Of a stretch of DNA of 64,000 nt, positions 16,938 through 26,650 are shown piece by piece. The stretch covers positions 7,881-71,880 of the forward strand of contig CAZOAT010000002.1 of NCBI GenBank assembly GCA_964577965.1, in the 5' to 3' direction. The position numbers and the translations under genes are program-made. This DNA comes from DASUUI01 sp964577965. GTDB lineage: Bacteria > Gemmatimonadota > Gemmatimonadetes > Gemmatimonadales > Gemmatimonadaceae. The first letter of the stretch is position 1. Every line of letters begins with the position of its first letter. A model generated the notes under the pieces. It ran no database searches. It was given only the letters and a program-made list of their open reading frames with translations, and was not told the origin of the DNA.

Positions 16938-18274
16938 CACGCCGCTCACACCAGCCACTTCCCGGGTCGCCGCGCCACGTTCTGCTCTGGGCCAGAATAT
17001 TCGAAAGCCTCTGGTTCATTCCCGCTCTGGGCGCGGCTGCCGGCGTAATCCTGGCTGTGATCACGCTCTCTTTCCCGATCGCCGGCCAGCTGGAGGACAC
17101 CTGGATCTATCCCCTCCTGTTCAGCGGCGAACCCGAAAGCGCACGAGCCGTTCTGAGCACAATCGCCGGCAGCCTCATCACGGTCACGGGTGTCGTTTTC
17201 TCGGTGACAATCGTCACGCTGCAACTGGCGAGCACACAGTTCACGCCGCGGGTGATGCGCGGGTTTATCGCCGATCGCACGAACCAGTTGGTGCTGGCGA
17301 TCTTCATTGGAACGTTCACATATACGCTTCTCGTTCTTGGCGGCCTCGGCTCGCCGGGACACGGTGAGGATGGCGTTCCGGTCATCGCGGTCACGCTCTC
17401 CCTGGTGCTGCTGCTCGTCAGCGTTGGCGCGCTGATTCTGTTCATCAACAGATCCGCACGGTCGGTTCAGGTCTCCACGATCCTGAGGCGAGAGGCCGAG
17501 CAGGCCGTGAATCGCGACAACGGGATTTTCCCGGCTGGCGTCGGCACCGGTATTTCCGAAACCGACTTCACACCGCCATCGGGTGACCCGGCATCAGTTC
17601 GTGCGCGCGGACCCGGCTACGTGCAGGCGGTGGATGGCAGCGGGATGCTGGAGCTCGCCCGGAAGCAGAACGTGGTCGTGGAGATCAAAGTGTCCGTGGG
17701 CGAGTTCCTGTTCCCGGAGAAGACAGTTCTCTGCGTCTGGCCGGCCGAACGTGTGAGCGATGAGCTGAACGGAGAGCTGCTCGACCTGGTCGTGATCGGC
17801 CCTGAGCGAACACCGCAGCAGGACGTCGAGTTCAGCATCGGGGCGGTCGCCGACATCGCGGTCCGCGCCCTGTCCACCGGCATCAACGATCCGACCACGG
17901 CAATGCTGGCGATTGATCGCCTGACTGAGATCCTGGGATCGCTCGCAGGATCCGGGGAGGAGGCGGTGCGCGCTGATGAATCGGGAGTGCCGCGGCTCGT
18001 GGTTCGAAGGACAACATTCGAGCGAGCGGCGGGGCTCGCATTCGATCAAATCAGACTTCACGGTGCGGGGAATCCCGCCATCGTGAAGAAGATCCTGGAC
18101 TCGATGCTCGATCTGCTGCCGCTGTTGAACGCGTACGAGGCAGCCGCGATCCGCCGGGAAGCAGACCGGCTGCTGTCAGCGGCGCGCCAGAGTTCTCCCC
18201 GCGACGAGCTTCCCGATGTCGAGGAGCTGGCGCTCCGCGTCCTGCGCGAAACTCCCGGCAGTCAGACGAGCTGA
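16934..18274 (+). CDS. DUF2254 membrane protein
   Basis: 446-residue membrane protein of family DUF2254, function unknown. The first half has four hydrophobic segments, at about 17-45, 65-95, 113-135 and 148-172. The family-typical TGVVFSVTIVTLQLASTQFTPR lies between the second and third. The second half is soluble, with ALSTGINDPTTAMLAIDRL. The start is GTG 16934 by the GTGA overlap with the phosphatase gene; upstream in-frame sequence is a shadow of that gene. Its 3' end overlaps the convergent aconitase gene by 13 nt. Coupling to the glycoconjugate operon may mean a role at the envelope, but that is only context. Confidence 0.83.
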   Translation: MTRRSHQPLPGSPRHVLLWARIFESLWFIPALGAAAGVILAVITLSFPIAGQLEDTWIYPLLFSGEPESARAVLSTIAGSLITVTGVVFSVTIVTLQLASTQFTPRVMRGFIADRTNQLVLAIFIGTFTYTLLVLGGLGSPGHGEDGVPVIAVTLSLVLLLVSVGALILFINRSARSVQVSTILRREAEQAVNRDNGIFPAGVGTGISETDFTPPSGDPASVRARGPGYVQAVDGSGMLELARKQNVVVEIKVSVGEFLFPEKTVLCVWPAERVSDELNGELLDLVVIGPERTPQQDVEFSIGAVADIAVRALSTGINDPTTAMLAIDRLTEILGSLAGSGEEAVRADESGVPRLVVRRTTFERAAGLAFDQIRLHGAGNPAIVKKILDSMLDLLPLLNAYEAAAIRREADRLLSAARQSSPRDELPDVEELALRVLRETPGSQTS

Positions 18275-21042
18275 CGCAGCACGTACGGCAGGATGCCGCC
18301 GTGCCGGTAGTAGTTCAGCTCCTCCGGCGTATCGACGCGCGAGCGTACCTGAAACTCCCGAACGGCTCCGTCAGCTGAACGCGCACGCGCCGTCAGCACT
18401 GCACGCGGCGACATCGATTCGTGCAGTCCGACAAGGTCATAGGTCTCGAAGCCGGTCAGTTCGAGAGTGTCGCGAGTCTGCCCGCCCACGAACTCGAGCG
18501 GAAGCACCCCCATGCCGACGAGGTTGGAGCGATGGATCCGCTCGAACGACTCGGCAATCACGGCGCGAACGCCGAGCAGCAGCGTTCCCTTGGCGGCCCA
18601 GTCACGCGAGGAGCCGGTACCGTACTCCTTGCCGGCCAGGATGATGAGTGGTGTGCCGAGTGCCTGGTACTCGGTGGACGCGTCGAAGATCGTCTTCGGC
18701 TCGCCACCGGGCTCCATCGTCGTCCAGCCACCTTCCGTTTGAGGAGCGAGCTCGTTGCGCAGGCGGATATTGGCGAAGGTGCCACGCAGCATCACTTCGT
18801 GGTTGCCCCGGCGCGCTCCGTAGGAATTGAACTCCCTGGTCGTTACGCCATGCGCGATGAGCCACTTGCCCGCGGGACTCGCCGCCGGGATCGAGCCGGC
18901 GGGAGAGATGTGATCGGTGGTTATCGAATCTCCGAGCCGCGCCAGCACGCGCGCGCCGGTTAGGGGCCGTATCGGAGGTGGTGCCAGCGTGAGGCCGTCG
19001 AAGAACGGCGGATTCTTCACGTACGTCGAATCCGGATCCCACGCGAAGCGATCTCCCTCGGGTACCGGTAGTCCACGCCAGTTCTCGTCGCCTGCGAAAA
19101 CGTTCGCGTACTGCTCGCGGAACATGTCGGCCTGCACCGAGCGCAGGATCTCGTCCGCGACTTCCTTCGGGCTCGGCCAGATGTCACGCAGGTACACCGG
19201 GCCGTCCCGTCCCGCACCGATCGGCTCAGTCGCGAAGTCGATGTCCATCCGCCCCGCGAGCGCATACGCGACGACCAGCGGTGGCGACGCCAGGTAGTTG
19301 AATCGTGTGAGCGGGTTGATGCGTCCTTCGAAGTTGCGGTTCCCCGACAGCACAGCTGCAACGATGAGCTTGTTCTCCTCGATCGCTTCCGCTACCGGCT
19401 CCGGCAGCGGCCCCGAATTGCCGATGCACGTGGTGCAGCCGTAGCCGACGAGGTTGAAGCGCAGTGTGTTGAGAGCGCTGGTGACCCCGGCTTTGTTGAA
19501 GTACTCGGTCACCACTTTGGAGCCCGGGGCCAGGCTGGTCTTCACCCAGGGCTTGGTCGCCAGTCCCCTCTCCACGGCATTCCGCGCCAGCAGTCCGGCC
19601 GCGAGCATCACGCTCGGGTTCGAAGTGTTGGTGCAGCTCGTGATTGCGGCGATCACAACCGAGCCATGGCCCAGCGGGAATGTGACGTCGTTCATCGTCA
19701 CCGGGGTCGCGCCGTACTGGTGCTGCTGCTCCTCCTGCGTCCGCGGCACGATTTCCGGGGAGAGCTCAGGTGAAGCGGCAACGGCGTGCGCCTGTCTGGC
19801 TCCGGCGACACCCGCCAGCGTGCCCGCCTTCTCCAGCTCGACCGCGAGCGACTCGCGGAACAGCTGCTTCGACATCTTGAGTGGCACTCTGTCCTGCGGC
19901 CGCTTGGGCCCGGCGAGACTCGGCTCCACTGCGCCGAGGTCGAGCTCGAGCGTGTCGCTGAACACCGGATCCGGCGTCGCATCGGTGCGGAACAGCCCCT
20001 GTTCCTTGCAATACTCCTCGACCAGCCGTACGTGAGGCTCCTCCCGTCCCGTGAAGCGCAGATACTTGAGCGTTTCGTCGTCCACCGGAAAGAAGCCCAT
20101 CGTCGCACCGTATTCGGGTGCCATGTTTCCGATCGTGGCGCGATCGGCGAGCGACAGGTTGGAGAGACCTGCGCCGTAGAACTCCACGAACTTGCCGACG
20201 ACCTTCTTCTGCCGGAGGATCTGCGTCACCGTCAGAACCAGGTCGGTCGCCGTAGCGCCCGGCGGCAACTCGCCGTGCAGCTTGAAGCCGACTACTTCGG
20301 GGATAAGCATCGAGACCGGCTGGCCGAGCATGGCGGCTTCGGCCTCGATGCCACCGACACCCCAGCCCATCACTCCCAGCCCATTGATCATCGTGGTGTG
20401 AGAGTCTGTTCCGACCAGCGAATCGGGGTAGGCCAATACGCCTTCCTCCGTCTCGCGGCTGAACACCACGCTCGCCAGGTACTCCAGATTGATCTGGTGT
20501 ACGATCCCCGTGTCGGGGGGCACAACGCGGAAATTATGGAAGGCCGTCTGCCCCCAGCGGAGCAGCGCGTAGCGCTCCTGGTTCCTCTCGAACTCCAGGT
20601 TTGCGTTTATCAGAATCGCCGCCTCCGATCCGTACTCGTCCACCTGCACCGAGTGGTCAATGACGAGATCGACAGGCTGCAGAGGGTTGATCTTCGCCGG
20701 GTCGCCACCGAGCGCAGCCAGCGCTTCGCGCATTGCCGCGAGGTCAACCACCGCGGGAACGCCCGTGAAATCCTGCAGGAGGACGCGTGCCGTGCGGAAC
20801 GAGATCTCCAGCTGCGCGGCGCTGGAGCTGTCCCAGGTGGCCATCGACCGGATATCAGCTTCACGCACGAAGCTGCCGTCTTCGTTTCGCAGGAGATTCT
20901 CGACCAGGATCCTGAGGCTGAAGGGAAGCCGGGAAACCGTGGAACCGGGGAGACTGTCGAGCGCGGACAACCGGAAAATGACGTACGAGCGGCCATCGAC
21001 CTCGAGCGTGCCGCGGCTGCCGAATGAGTTGGGGTTTGCCAT
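18262..21042 (-). CDS. acnA: Aconitate hydratase
   Basis: TCA-cycle [4Fe-4S] enzyme that isomerises citrate and isocitrate. 926 residues, the full AcnA/IRP architecture. Cluster cysteines are in AAITSCTNTSNPS and GYGCTTCIGNSG. DLVIDHSVQVD, TDSHTTMINGLGVMGWGVGG and the C-terminal swivel domain with YGTGSSRDWAAKGT are all present. Single gene; the start ATG at 21042 is 10 nt downstream of the patatin-ferredoxin gene, which may be cotranscribed. Convergent with DUF2254 at its 3' end. Confidence 0.97.
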   Translation of the reverse strand: MANPNSFGSRGTLEVDGRSYVIFRLSALDSLPGSTVSRLPFSLRILVENLLRNEDGSFVREADIRSMATWDSSSAAQLEISFRTARVLLQDFTGVPAVVDLAAMREALAALGGDPAKINPLQPVDLVIDHSVQVDEYGSEAAILINANLEFERNQERYALLRWGQTAFHNFRVVPPDTGIVHQINLEYLASVVFSRETEEGVLAYPDSLVGTDSHTTMINGLGVMGWGVGGIEAEAAMLGQPVSMLIPEVVGFKLHGELPPGATATDLVLTVTQILRQKKVVGKFVEFYGAGLSNLSLADRATIGNMAPEYGATMGFFPVDDETLKYLRFTGREEPHVRLVEEYCKEQGLFRTDATPDPVFSDTLELDLGAVEPSLAGPKRPQDRVPLKMSKQLFRESLAVELEKAGTLAGVAGARQAHAVAASPELSPEIVPRTQEEQQHQYGATPVTMNDVTFPLGHGSVVIAAITSCTNTSNPSVMLAAGLLARNAVERGLATKPWVKTSLAPGSKVVTEYFNKAGVTSALNTLRFNLVGYGCTTCIGNSGPLPEPVAEAIEENKLIVAAVLSGNRNFEGRINPLTRFNYLASPPLVVAYALAGRMDIDFATEPIGAGRDGPVYLRDIWPSPKEVADEILRSVQADMFREQYANVFAGDENWRGLPVPEGDRFAWDPDSTYVKNPPFFDGLTLAPPPIRPLTGARVLARLGDSITTDHISPAGSIPAASPAGKWLIAHGVTTREFNSYGARRGNHEVMLRGTFANIRLRNELAPQTEGGWTTMEPGGEPKTIFDASTEYQALGTPLIILAGKEYGTGSSRDWAAKGTLLLGVRAVIAESFERIHRSNLVGMGVLPLEFVGGQTRDTLELTGFETYDLVGLHESMSPRAVLTARARSADGAVREFQVRSRVDTPEELNYYRHGGILPYVLRQLV

Positions 21043-21052
21043 TTACCGAAAT

Positions 21053-22222
21053 CTAAACCGGCTCGACTTCCTCGTCCCCTTCAGAGCCCAGTGTCTCACC
21101 AACCGTTTCGGCGAGGTGTGGGACATCGGCCTGTGAAGCTTCGAGCGCCGGCATTTCGTCCGGTACCAGCGGCTCCGCGGTGATGGCGAGGGTCGGACAG
21201 TGGTTGACGAAATCGCCGTCAGCAGGGGACCACTTCACGACAGGCTTTCGTGCGAACGCCTTGCCGTCGTCCCCCATCGCCATCGTCTCCGGCGCGAGCG
21301 CCACGCACAGCGTACAGCCGACGCACTTGGCCGGGTCCACCTCGATACGGATCTCTCTTCGTGGAAAGACGCCGGTCGGCTGTTCCAGGCAGGCGGAACA
21401 GGCGTCGATTGCCTCGGTTGCTGCCTGGTAGCCGGCGTGGATCAACTCCTCGGCGTGCGAGAAGCTGAACCAGGGTATGTGCGAAATCTTCGGCCGGATC
21501 AGAAGCATCGGTGGGCCGGCCCACTGCACGAGCGGCGCGAGCTGCAGTGCATGCATCATGGTGGACGCCGCCCGCATGTATATCGAGGCGAAACCGGCGG
21601 AAACGATGTCGTTCCGCTGAGGGATGTCGCTGCTGCCGACATCCACGGCGATCACCGCGTCCATGCCGCGCGCCGCGATCGCGACGGGGAGGTTGTCGAT
21701 CACCCCGCCGTCGGCGCACACACGCCGGCCGATATAGCCGGGGGGAAAGAACCCGGGCAGGGCGCAGGACGCGTATACGGCGTCGGGCGCCGCGACGTCG
21801 CGCAGCCCCGGAAGCCCCCAGACGACCTGAGCACCCTGCTGCAGATCCACCGTGTTCACCAGCACGGGAATCTCGAAGTCGGACAGCCGCACCGGGGGCA
21901 CGATGGACAGGCAAAGCTCCCTGAGCGGTTGCTCCAGGTAGATGGATACAGCGTTCTGTCGCTGCCGCAGCATGCCGATGCGGTCGAGTCTGAAGAGGTC
22001 GCTCCGTCTCAGCTCCAGCGCGCGTTTCTCCATATCGTCCAGGCTCATGCCGCCAGCGAACGCGGTGCCGATCAGTGACCCGATGCTCGTTCCTGCCACC
22101 AGCGCTGGCACCAGCTCCCGCTCCGTGAGCGCGCGCAGCACGCCGACGTGGGCGATGCCTTTGAGGCCGCCGCCACCCAGCACGAGCGCGATGCGCCTGG
22201 ACGGGAGGGGGAGTGAAGTCAT
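21053..22222 (-). CDS. Patatin-like phospholipase fused to a ferredoxin domain
   Basis: 389 residues, two domains. Residues 11-260 are a patatin-like lipase: oxyanion loop GGGGLKG (16-22), nucleophile S46 in GTSIGS, catalytic aspartate D172 in ADGGVIDNLP. A linker with a CxxC pair (C276, C279) leads to residues 290-350, a single-cluster ferredoxin with C301, C304 and C307 (CVGCTLC) and C343 (NHCP). An acidic tail of 40 residues ends the protein. No signal peptide. A lipid hydrolase gated by, or supplying electrons to, an iron-sulfur centre is unusual. The start is ATG 22222; an in-frame start 30 nt upstream is less likely. It is upstream of acnA and divergent from the kynureninase-like gene. 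Confidence 0.87.
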   Translation of the reverse strand: MTSLPLPSRRIALVLGGGGLKGIAHVGVLRALTERELVPALVAGTSIGSLIGTAFAGGMSLDDMEKRALELRRSDLFRLDRIGMLRQRQNAVSIYLEQPLRELCLSIVPPVRLSDFEIPVLVNTVDLQQGAQVVWGLPGLRDVAAPDAVYASCALPGFFPPGYIGRRVCADGGVIDNLPVAIAARGMDAVIAVDVGSSDIPQRNDIVSAGFASIYMRAASTMMHALQLAPLVQWAGPPMLLIRPKISHIPWFSFSHAEELIHAGYQAATEAIDACSACLEQPTGVFPRREIRIEVDPAKCVGCTLCVALAPETMAMGDDGKAFARKPVVKWSPADGDFVNHCPTLAITAEPLVPDEMPALEASQADVPHLAETVGETLGSEGDEEVEPV

Positions 22223-22274
22223 GAGACGTATATTGATAAACCAACGCGTCATTCACCGCCTGAGCCATCCACAC

Positions 22275-23465
22275 ATGACCGACCCGCTCCTCGAATTTCG
22301 TGAGGAGTTTCCGATCCTGAAGCGCACGACTTACCTCGTGTCGCACTCGCTCGGCCCGATGCCCCGGACCGTACCGGAACGGCTGGCGGAGTACGCGGAG
22401 CACTGGGGTACCCACGGCGTGCGTGCCTGGAACTTCGGGTGGTGGGAGCTTCCGGTCACAGCGGGCAACGCGATCGCGCCATTGCTTGGCGCGCCGGACG
22501 GCGCGGTCGTGATGCTGCCCAACGTGACCCTGGCCCAGTCCGTGGTTCTGTCGGCGCTCGATTTTCCCCGCGAGCGGAACGAGATAGTCATGACAGGGCT
22601 GGACTTCCCCTCGGTGCTGTACGCCTTCGACGCGCTTGCACCACGGTTCGGTGCGACCATCACGCGCGTGCCCTCGGCCGACGGGATTACGCTGGACATG
22701 GACCGCCTTCTGTCCGCGATCACCGAGCGGACGCGGCTGGTGGCTATCTCGCACGTACTGTTCAGGTCCGCTTTCATCGTCGATGTCGCTGCGGTGTGCG
22801 AGCGGGCTCGCGAGGTTGGCGCGCTTGTATCGCTCGACGCGTTCCACTCGGTGGGGATCATGCCGGTGGACGTGCGTGCGCTCGGCGCGGACTTCCTTAC
22901 CGGCGGCGTGCTGAAATGGCTGTGCGGCGGTCCCGGAGGATGTTTCCTGTACGTGGCGCCGCATTTGCGCGACACGCTGGCCCCGGCGCTGACCGGCTGG
23001 CAGGCGCACGTCCGGCCGTTCGAGTTCGAGCCGGAGCACGAGTACACCTCCGGGGCGTTTCGTTGGCTGAACGGCACGCCAGTAGTACCCGCGTTGTATG
23101 CGGCGGTGGAAGGGCCCCGGATCGTGGCCCGTGCCGGCGTGCCGGCGATTCGGGCGAAGAGCATGCGACAGACAGCGCGGCTGATCGAGCTTGCTGTCGA
23201 GCGGGGCTACCGGGTGCATGCTCCGCAGGAGGCGGAGCGGCGTGGAGGAACTGTAGCGATCGACGTGCCGAACGCGTTCGCCGTCGCCCAGGCGCTGCTG
23301 GAGCGTGACATTCTCGTCGATTACCGCGCAGGCGCGGGGATCCGCGTCGCACCTCACTTCTTCACCCGTGACGAGGAAATCGAGACGGTGATCGCGACGA
23401 TCGAGGAGGTCCTGGCGACGGGCGCATGGCGCAAGCACTCCGGTCACTCAGCCGTCGTAACCTGA
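22275..23465 (+). CDS. Kynureninase-like class V aminotransferase-fold enzyme
   Basis: 396-residue fold-type I PLP enzyme. The PLP-aspartate motif is VSLDAFHSVG (D188, H191) and the lysine is K214 in GGVLKWLCGGPGG, a loop like that of kynureninases (KYLNxGPG). The C-terminal domain continues to GIRVAPHFFTRDEEIE, the arginine that binds the substrate carboxylate. The reaction could be kynurenine hydrolysis or another class V lyase or transaminase; no tryptophan-catabolism neighbours help to decide. The start ATG 22275 leaves a 52-nt divergent region with the patatin gene. Confidence 0.82.
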   Translation: MTDPLLEFREEFPILKRTTYLVSHSLGPMPRTVPERLAEYAEHWGTHGVRAWNFGWWELPVTAGNAIAPLLGAPDGAVVMLPNVTLAQSVVLSALDFPRERNEIVMTGLDFPSVLYAFDALAPRFGATITRVPSADGITLDMDRLLSAITERTRLVAISHVLFRSAFIVDVAAVCERAREVGALVSLDAFHSVGIMPVDVRALGADFLTGGVLKWLCGGPGGCFLYVAPHLRDTLAPALTGWQAHVRPFEFEPEHEYTSGAFRWLNGTPVVPALYAAVEGPRIVARAGVPAIRAKSMRQTARLIELAVERGYRVHAPQEAERRGGTVAIDVPNAFAVAQALLERDILVDYRAGAGIRVAPHFFTRDEEIETVIATIEEVLATGAWRKHSGHSAVVT

Positions 23466-23496
23466 CCTGAGCGCGAGACTGACGAGGCGCGGAGGA

Positions 23497-24402
23497 GTGC
23501 GGGTCAGCACCCGCGTAGCGCAGGCAATGCGGCGCGGCCAGCCGGTAGTCGCCCTGGAAAGCTCCGTTTTCGCACAGGGGCTGCCGCGCCTGTCGAATGC
23601 GGAGGCGGCGCGCAGAATGATTCAGGCGGTGACTGAAGCTGGCGCCGTTCCGGCTGTAACTGGCGTCGTTCGTGGTGTCCCCGTCGCAGGGCTGGAGACC
23701 AGGGACCTGAACCGGTTCCTCGACAGCGAGGACATCCCCAAGGTCAGCGCCCGTGACCTCGCTGGTGGCATGGGGAGCGGCAGCGATGGAGCGACCACCG
23801 TTGCCGCCGCCATCGTGCTGGCGCATCGTGCGGGGATCGCCGTGTTCGCGACCGGCGGAATCGGGGGAGTTCATCGCGGCAGCGGACACGATGAGTCCGC
23901 CGACCTGCTCGAACTGTCCAGGACACCCGTGATCGTAGTCTGCTCAGGCGCCAAGGCGATCCTCGATCTGCAGGCGACGGCCGAGCGGCTGGAGTCTCTT
24001 GGTGTGACCGTAGTCGGCTACCGGACGGACACGATGCCAGCGTTCTACAGCCGGGAGACGGGGATTCCCGTGTCTGTAAGGGTGGATACGGCGGATCAGG
24101 TCGCTGCCATCTACAGGGCGCACTCGGCGCTTGGCCGACCTGGCGCGCTGCTGGTGGTTCAGCCGCCGCCGCCCGCGACAGCCCTCACACACGCCACAGT
24201 TGAGGGGGCGGTCACCACAGGCCTCCGGTCGGCTGCGAGAGCGAAGGTTCGAGGCGCGGCCGTCACCCCGTTTCTGCTGAAAGCGGTCGCGAAAGCGACC
24301 CGCGGCAGGTCCCTGGCCGCCAATCTGGCGCTCCTGGAGCTCAACGCCGGCCTCGCCGGCGAAATCGCCGCGTCTGTTGCGGTGGCACGGAATAATCGTT
24401 GA
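23497..24402 (+). CDS. psuG: Pseudouridine-5'-phosphate glycosidase
   Basis: Cleaves (or forms) the C-glycosidic bond of pseudouridine 5'-phosphate, giving uracil and ribose 5-phosphate in nucleoside salvage. Family landmarks are VALESSVFAQGLP, VSARDLAGGMGSGSDGATTVA, FATGGIGGVHRG and PGALLVVQPPPPATAL. 301 residues, full length. The start is GTG 23497 after a GGAGG-like box. The kinase partner PsuK is not adjacent. It lies 31 nt downstream of the kynureninase-like gene and ends just at the promoter of the TPR gene. Confidence 0.92.
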   Translation: MRVSTRVAQAMRRGQPVVALESSVFAQGLPRLSNAEAARRMIQAVTEAGAVPAVTGVVRGVPVAGLETRDLNRFLDSEDIPKVSARDLAGGMGSGSDGATTVAAAIVLAHRAGIAVFATGGIGGVHRGSGHDESADLLELSRTPVIVVCSGAKAILDLQATAERLESLGVTVVGYRTDTMPAFYSRETGIPVSVRVDTADQVAAIYRAHSALGRPGALLVVQPPPPATALTHATVEGAVTTGLRSAARAKVRGAAVTPFLLKAVAKATRGRSLAANLALLELNAGLAGEIAASVAVARNNR

Positions 24403-24428
24403 ACTGGACTGAGGCGCAGTGGTACAAT
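24399..24428 (+). promoter_or_regulatory. Sigma70-type promoter for the TPR gene at 24461
   Basis: A -35-like TTGAAC at 24399-24404 and a -10 TACAAT at 24423-24428 (one mismatch to TATAAT) are spaced by 18 nt. It lies 33 nt before the ATG, which has a GAGGAGAG ribosome site at 24449-24456. It partly overlaps the stop of psuG. The call is by eye, with no start-site data. Confidence 0.55.
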
Positions 24429-24460
24429 GTTGAGAACAGCCGCACACCGAGGAGAGCTGC

Positions 24461-25585
24461 ATGGCCAACCCCTTTCTGAGCTCTGAGGAGTACGATGACC
24501 GTGCACATCAGCTCTATAACGAGGGGAGGTACGACGACGCGCTAGAGACCCTTCGCGAAGGTCTCGCGATCTATCCGACGTCCGTCGAACTGCACGTGGG
24601 AGTGGGCTACGCGTACCACGCGCGCGAGGAGTATGCGTGGGCGCGGCGGAGCTTCGAGGAGGCGCTCATCCTCGACCCGGATCACGAGGACGCGCTGGCG
24701 GGACTGGGAGAAACGCTGCTCAAGTTCGGGCAGCCGGAAGCGGCGCTGCGCACGATGTACAAGACGCGCGAGCTCGGCTACGACGACGACGTCGAGCTCA
24801 TGCTGCAGATCGGCCGCGCCCTGTTTCGCGAGGGCATCATGGAGCAGGCGAAGGAGTTCTTCGACGTCGCCGCGGCTCATGCGCCGGAACTGGCCGAGGC
24901 CGTCGCGTGCTCTGGATATGCGCAGCACAGGATGGGTGATGAGCGAGGTGCGGTGACCACTCTGCGGCGCGCGCTGAAGCTCGATCCCGACCACGTAGAG
25001 GCGCGCATCTACCTCGGCAACATCCTGTATGACAGGGGTGAGTACGAGGCTGCACTGTACCACCTCGACCGGACGACTCCCGAGGACCACTGGGACGAGC
25101 TTGGAATCTGGCGGCTCATCGAGCTGAAGAAGACGATCTATCGCCTGCGCGATGGCGATCCTGAGCTGAAGCTTTGGGAGGACAGGATCGGCGATCTTGC
25201 GGGTGAGATAGACGACATCGACGAGATGCTCGCCGAGATCGAGTCGCGGGCGGCTGACGCCGCGGAGACGCAGGCGCGCGGACAGCTCGAGCTGTTCGGT
25301 ACGCTGCTCTCGAGCCTGGCCGGAAAGAAACAGGAGCCGGTTGCCGAAACGCGGGAGATGCACACCATCACCGTCGATGAGCGCAGCCAGTTCAACGGCA
25401 CGTGGGAGGAGATACTGCGTCAGATGCAGCGCGCCCGCGGATCTTCGCAGCGGTCGCTGCAGGAGTTCATGGTGACGGAAGCCCGCCGCGCCTACTCGCT
25501 CACGGGGGTGCGGATCTCCACCTCCAGTGCGGAGCGTTTCATTCGCGACAGTGCGGACGCGGGGTTGCTCAGGATCCTGGAGTGA
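24461..25585 (+). CDS. TPR-repeat protein
   Basis: 374-residue tetratricopeptide-repeat protein, no signal peptide. About five repeats between residues 9 and 205 (for example AHQLYNEGRYDDALETLREG and ARIYLGNILYDRGEYEAALYHL). A conserved non-TPR region follows with an acidic helix (DDIDEMLAEIESRAAD), then THE segment EMHTITVDERSQFNGTWEEILRQMQ and a C-terminal helical end. The family acts as a protein-interaction scaffold; the partner is unknown. Own promoter and strong ribosome site. Coupled by a GTGA overlap to a second TPR protein with a membrane segment. Confidence 0.85.
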   Translation: MANPFLSSEEYDDRAHQLYNEGRYDDALETLREGLAIYPTSVELHVGVGYAYHAREEYAWARRSFEEALILDPDHEDALAGLGETLLKFGQPEAALRTMYKTRELGYDDDVELMLQIGRALFREGIMEQAKEFFDVAAAHAPELAEAVACSGYAQHRMGDERGAVTTLRRALKLDPDHVEARIYLGNILYDRGEYEAALYHLDRTTPEDHWDELGIWRLIELKKTIYRLRDGDPELKLWEDRIGDLAGEIDDIDEMLAEIESRAADAAETQARGQLELFGTLLSSLAGKKQEPVAETREMHTITVDERSQFNGTWEEILRQMQRARGSSQRSLQEFMVTEARRAYSLTGVRISTSSAERFIRDSADAGLLRILE

Positions 25586-26565
25586 GCGAGGCAACGCGGC
25601 AGATCGCGCTCGGCGCCCTTGGCAGCGCGCGGGCGGCTGTCGCGCGTGTGAGTCCTTCACGCCATCCGGAAGACGCTGCAGCGGATCTGATCGAGGCGTG
25701 GGGAAGCACCGAGACCGCGTTGCGCGCGCTGCTCAACGGCTCGCCTCTGTCGGGGCAGGACCTCGTGCGTGAAGTACGGAAGCGGGAGATGATCTCGCTC
25801 ACGGTAACGCACTCACTCCTGGACTTTCACACGGTGCGTGAGCGGCTGAACGACACGTCGTACCGCCCACTGGCGGCGGACATGGAAACGGCGCGTGAAG
25901 CTGTCGGTCACCTCGATGCAGCCCTCGGGGACGTCGCAACGGGAGCTGCCGCGGGAGCCGCGCAAACCTCGGACGCGGCTCAGGTCGGGGCACAGTCCGC
26001 TGCTCCGCCGGTCGCTCCGGCGGTTCCCGGGGTCGAGCCAACCCGTCGAACGGGATTCTGGTCGCAGATCCCGACGTGGGGCTGGATACTCGTCGCGGTC
26101 CTGGCGGTCGCGGTCGCCGGAGCCGCACTGTTTTTCACGGTGGGTGGCCGCGACGAGCTCACCGAGGGCCGCAATGCGCTTCGCGAGGGCCGGCGCGAGG
26201 CCGCCCGCGGAGAGTTCGAACGGGTTGCACGTCAGAATCCGCAATCCGCTGAGGCGCATCTCTTTCTCGCGAGAATGGCACGGGAAGAATCGGACTACGT
26301 GAGGGCCAGGCGACACGCCGAAGCGGCGATCCGGGCGGAACCGGAGAGCGGACTGGCCAACCGGGAAATGGGCACGATTCTGTACGCGCTTGGCAACTAT
26401 GAACTGGCACGCCGGTTTCTGGAACGCGCGATCCGCTACAGCCCGGAGGACAGAACGGCGCAGGGGGTCATGGGCTGCACGCTGGCGCGGCTCGAGCAGC
26501 GCGAGCTCGCGCTGCGCTTCCTGAACAGGGCGGGACCGGGACCGTGGAGCGATTGCGCGAGATGA
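25582..26565 (+). CDS. Membrane-anchored TPR-repeat protein
   Basis: 327 residues. The N-terminal 120 residues are helical without a clear family, then comes an Ala/Pro-rich linker, one membrane helix at about residues 170-190 (GWILVAVLAVAVAGAALFF), and a C-terminal TPR domain from about 196 (LTEGRNALREGRREAARGEFERV, AHLFLARMAREESDYVRARRH). The topology would put the TPR domain outside if the N-terminus is cytoplasmic. The start is GTG 25582 by the GTGA overlap. Likely works with the preceding TPR protein. The next gene, an M16 protease, starts 85 nt later. Confidence 0.75.
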   Translation: MSEATRQIALGALGSARAAVARVSPSRHPEDAAADLIEAWGSTETALRALLNGSPLSGQDLVREVRKREMISLTVTHSLLDFHTVRERLNDTSYRPLAADMETAREAVGHLDAALGDVATGAAAGAAQTSDAAQVGAQSAAPPVAPAVPGVEPTRRTGFWSQIPTWGWILVAVLAVAVAGAALFFTVGGRDELTEGRNALREGRREAARGEFERVARQNPQSAEAHLFLARMAREESDYVRARRHAEAAIRAEPESGLANREMGTILYALGNYELARRFLERAIRYSPEDRTAQGVMGCTLARLEQRELALRFLNRAGPGPWSDCAR

Positions 26566-26650
26566 CGACGTAGCGAGTAGCCACCAGAACTGCCCGCCTG
26601 TCTTGCCGCTTCTCCTTTCCGCCAGGCGCCAGCCGCCAGTCGCCGCATCA

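Noticed and set aside
21219..23447. Long minus-strand open frame of over 700 codons across the patatin and kynureninase-like genes
   Set aside because: It is antisense to well-supported coding sequence, has arginine-rich shadow composition and no domain. GC-rich DNA often leaves such frames open.
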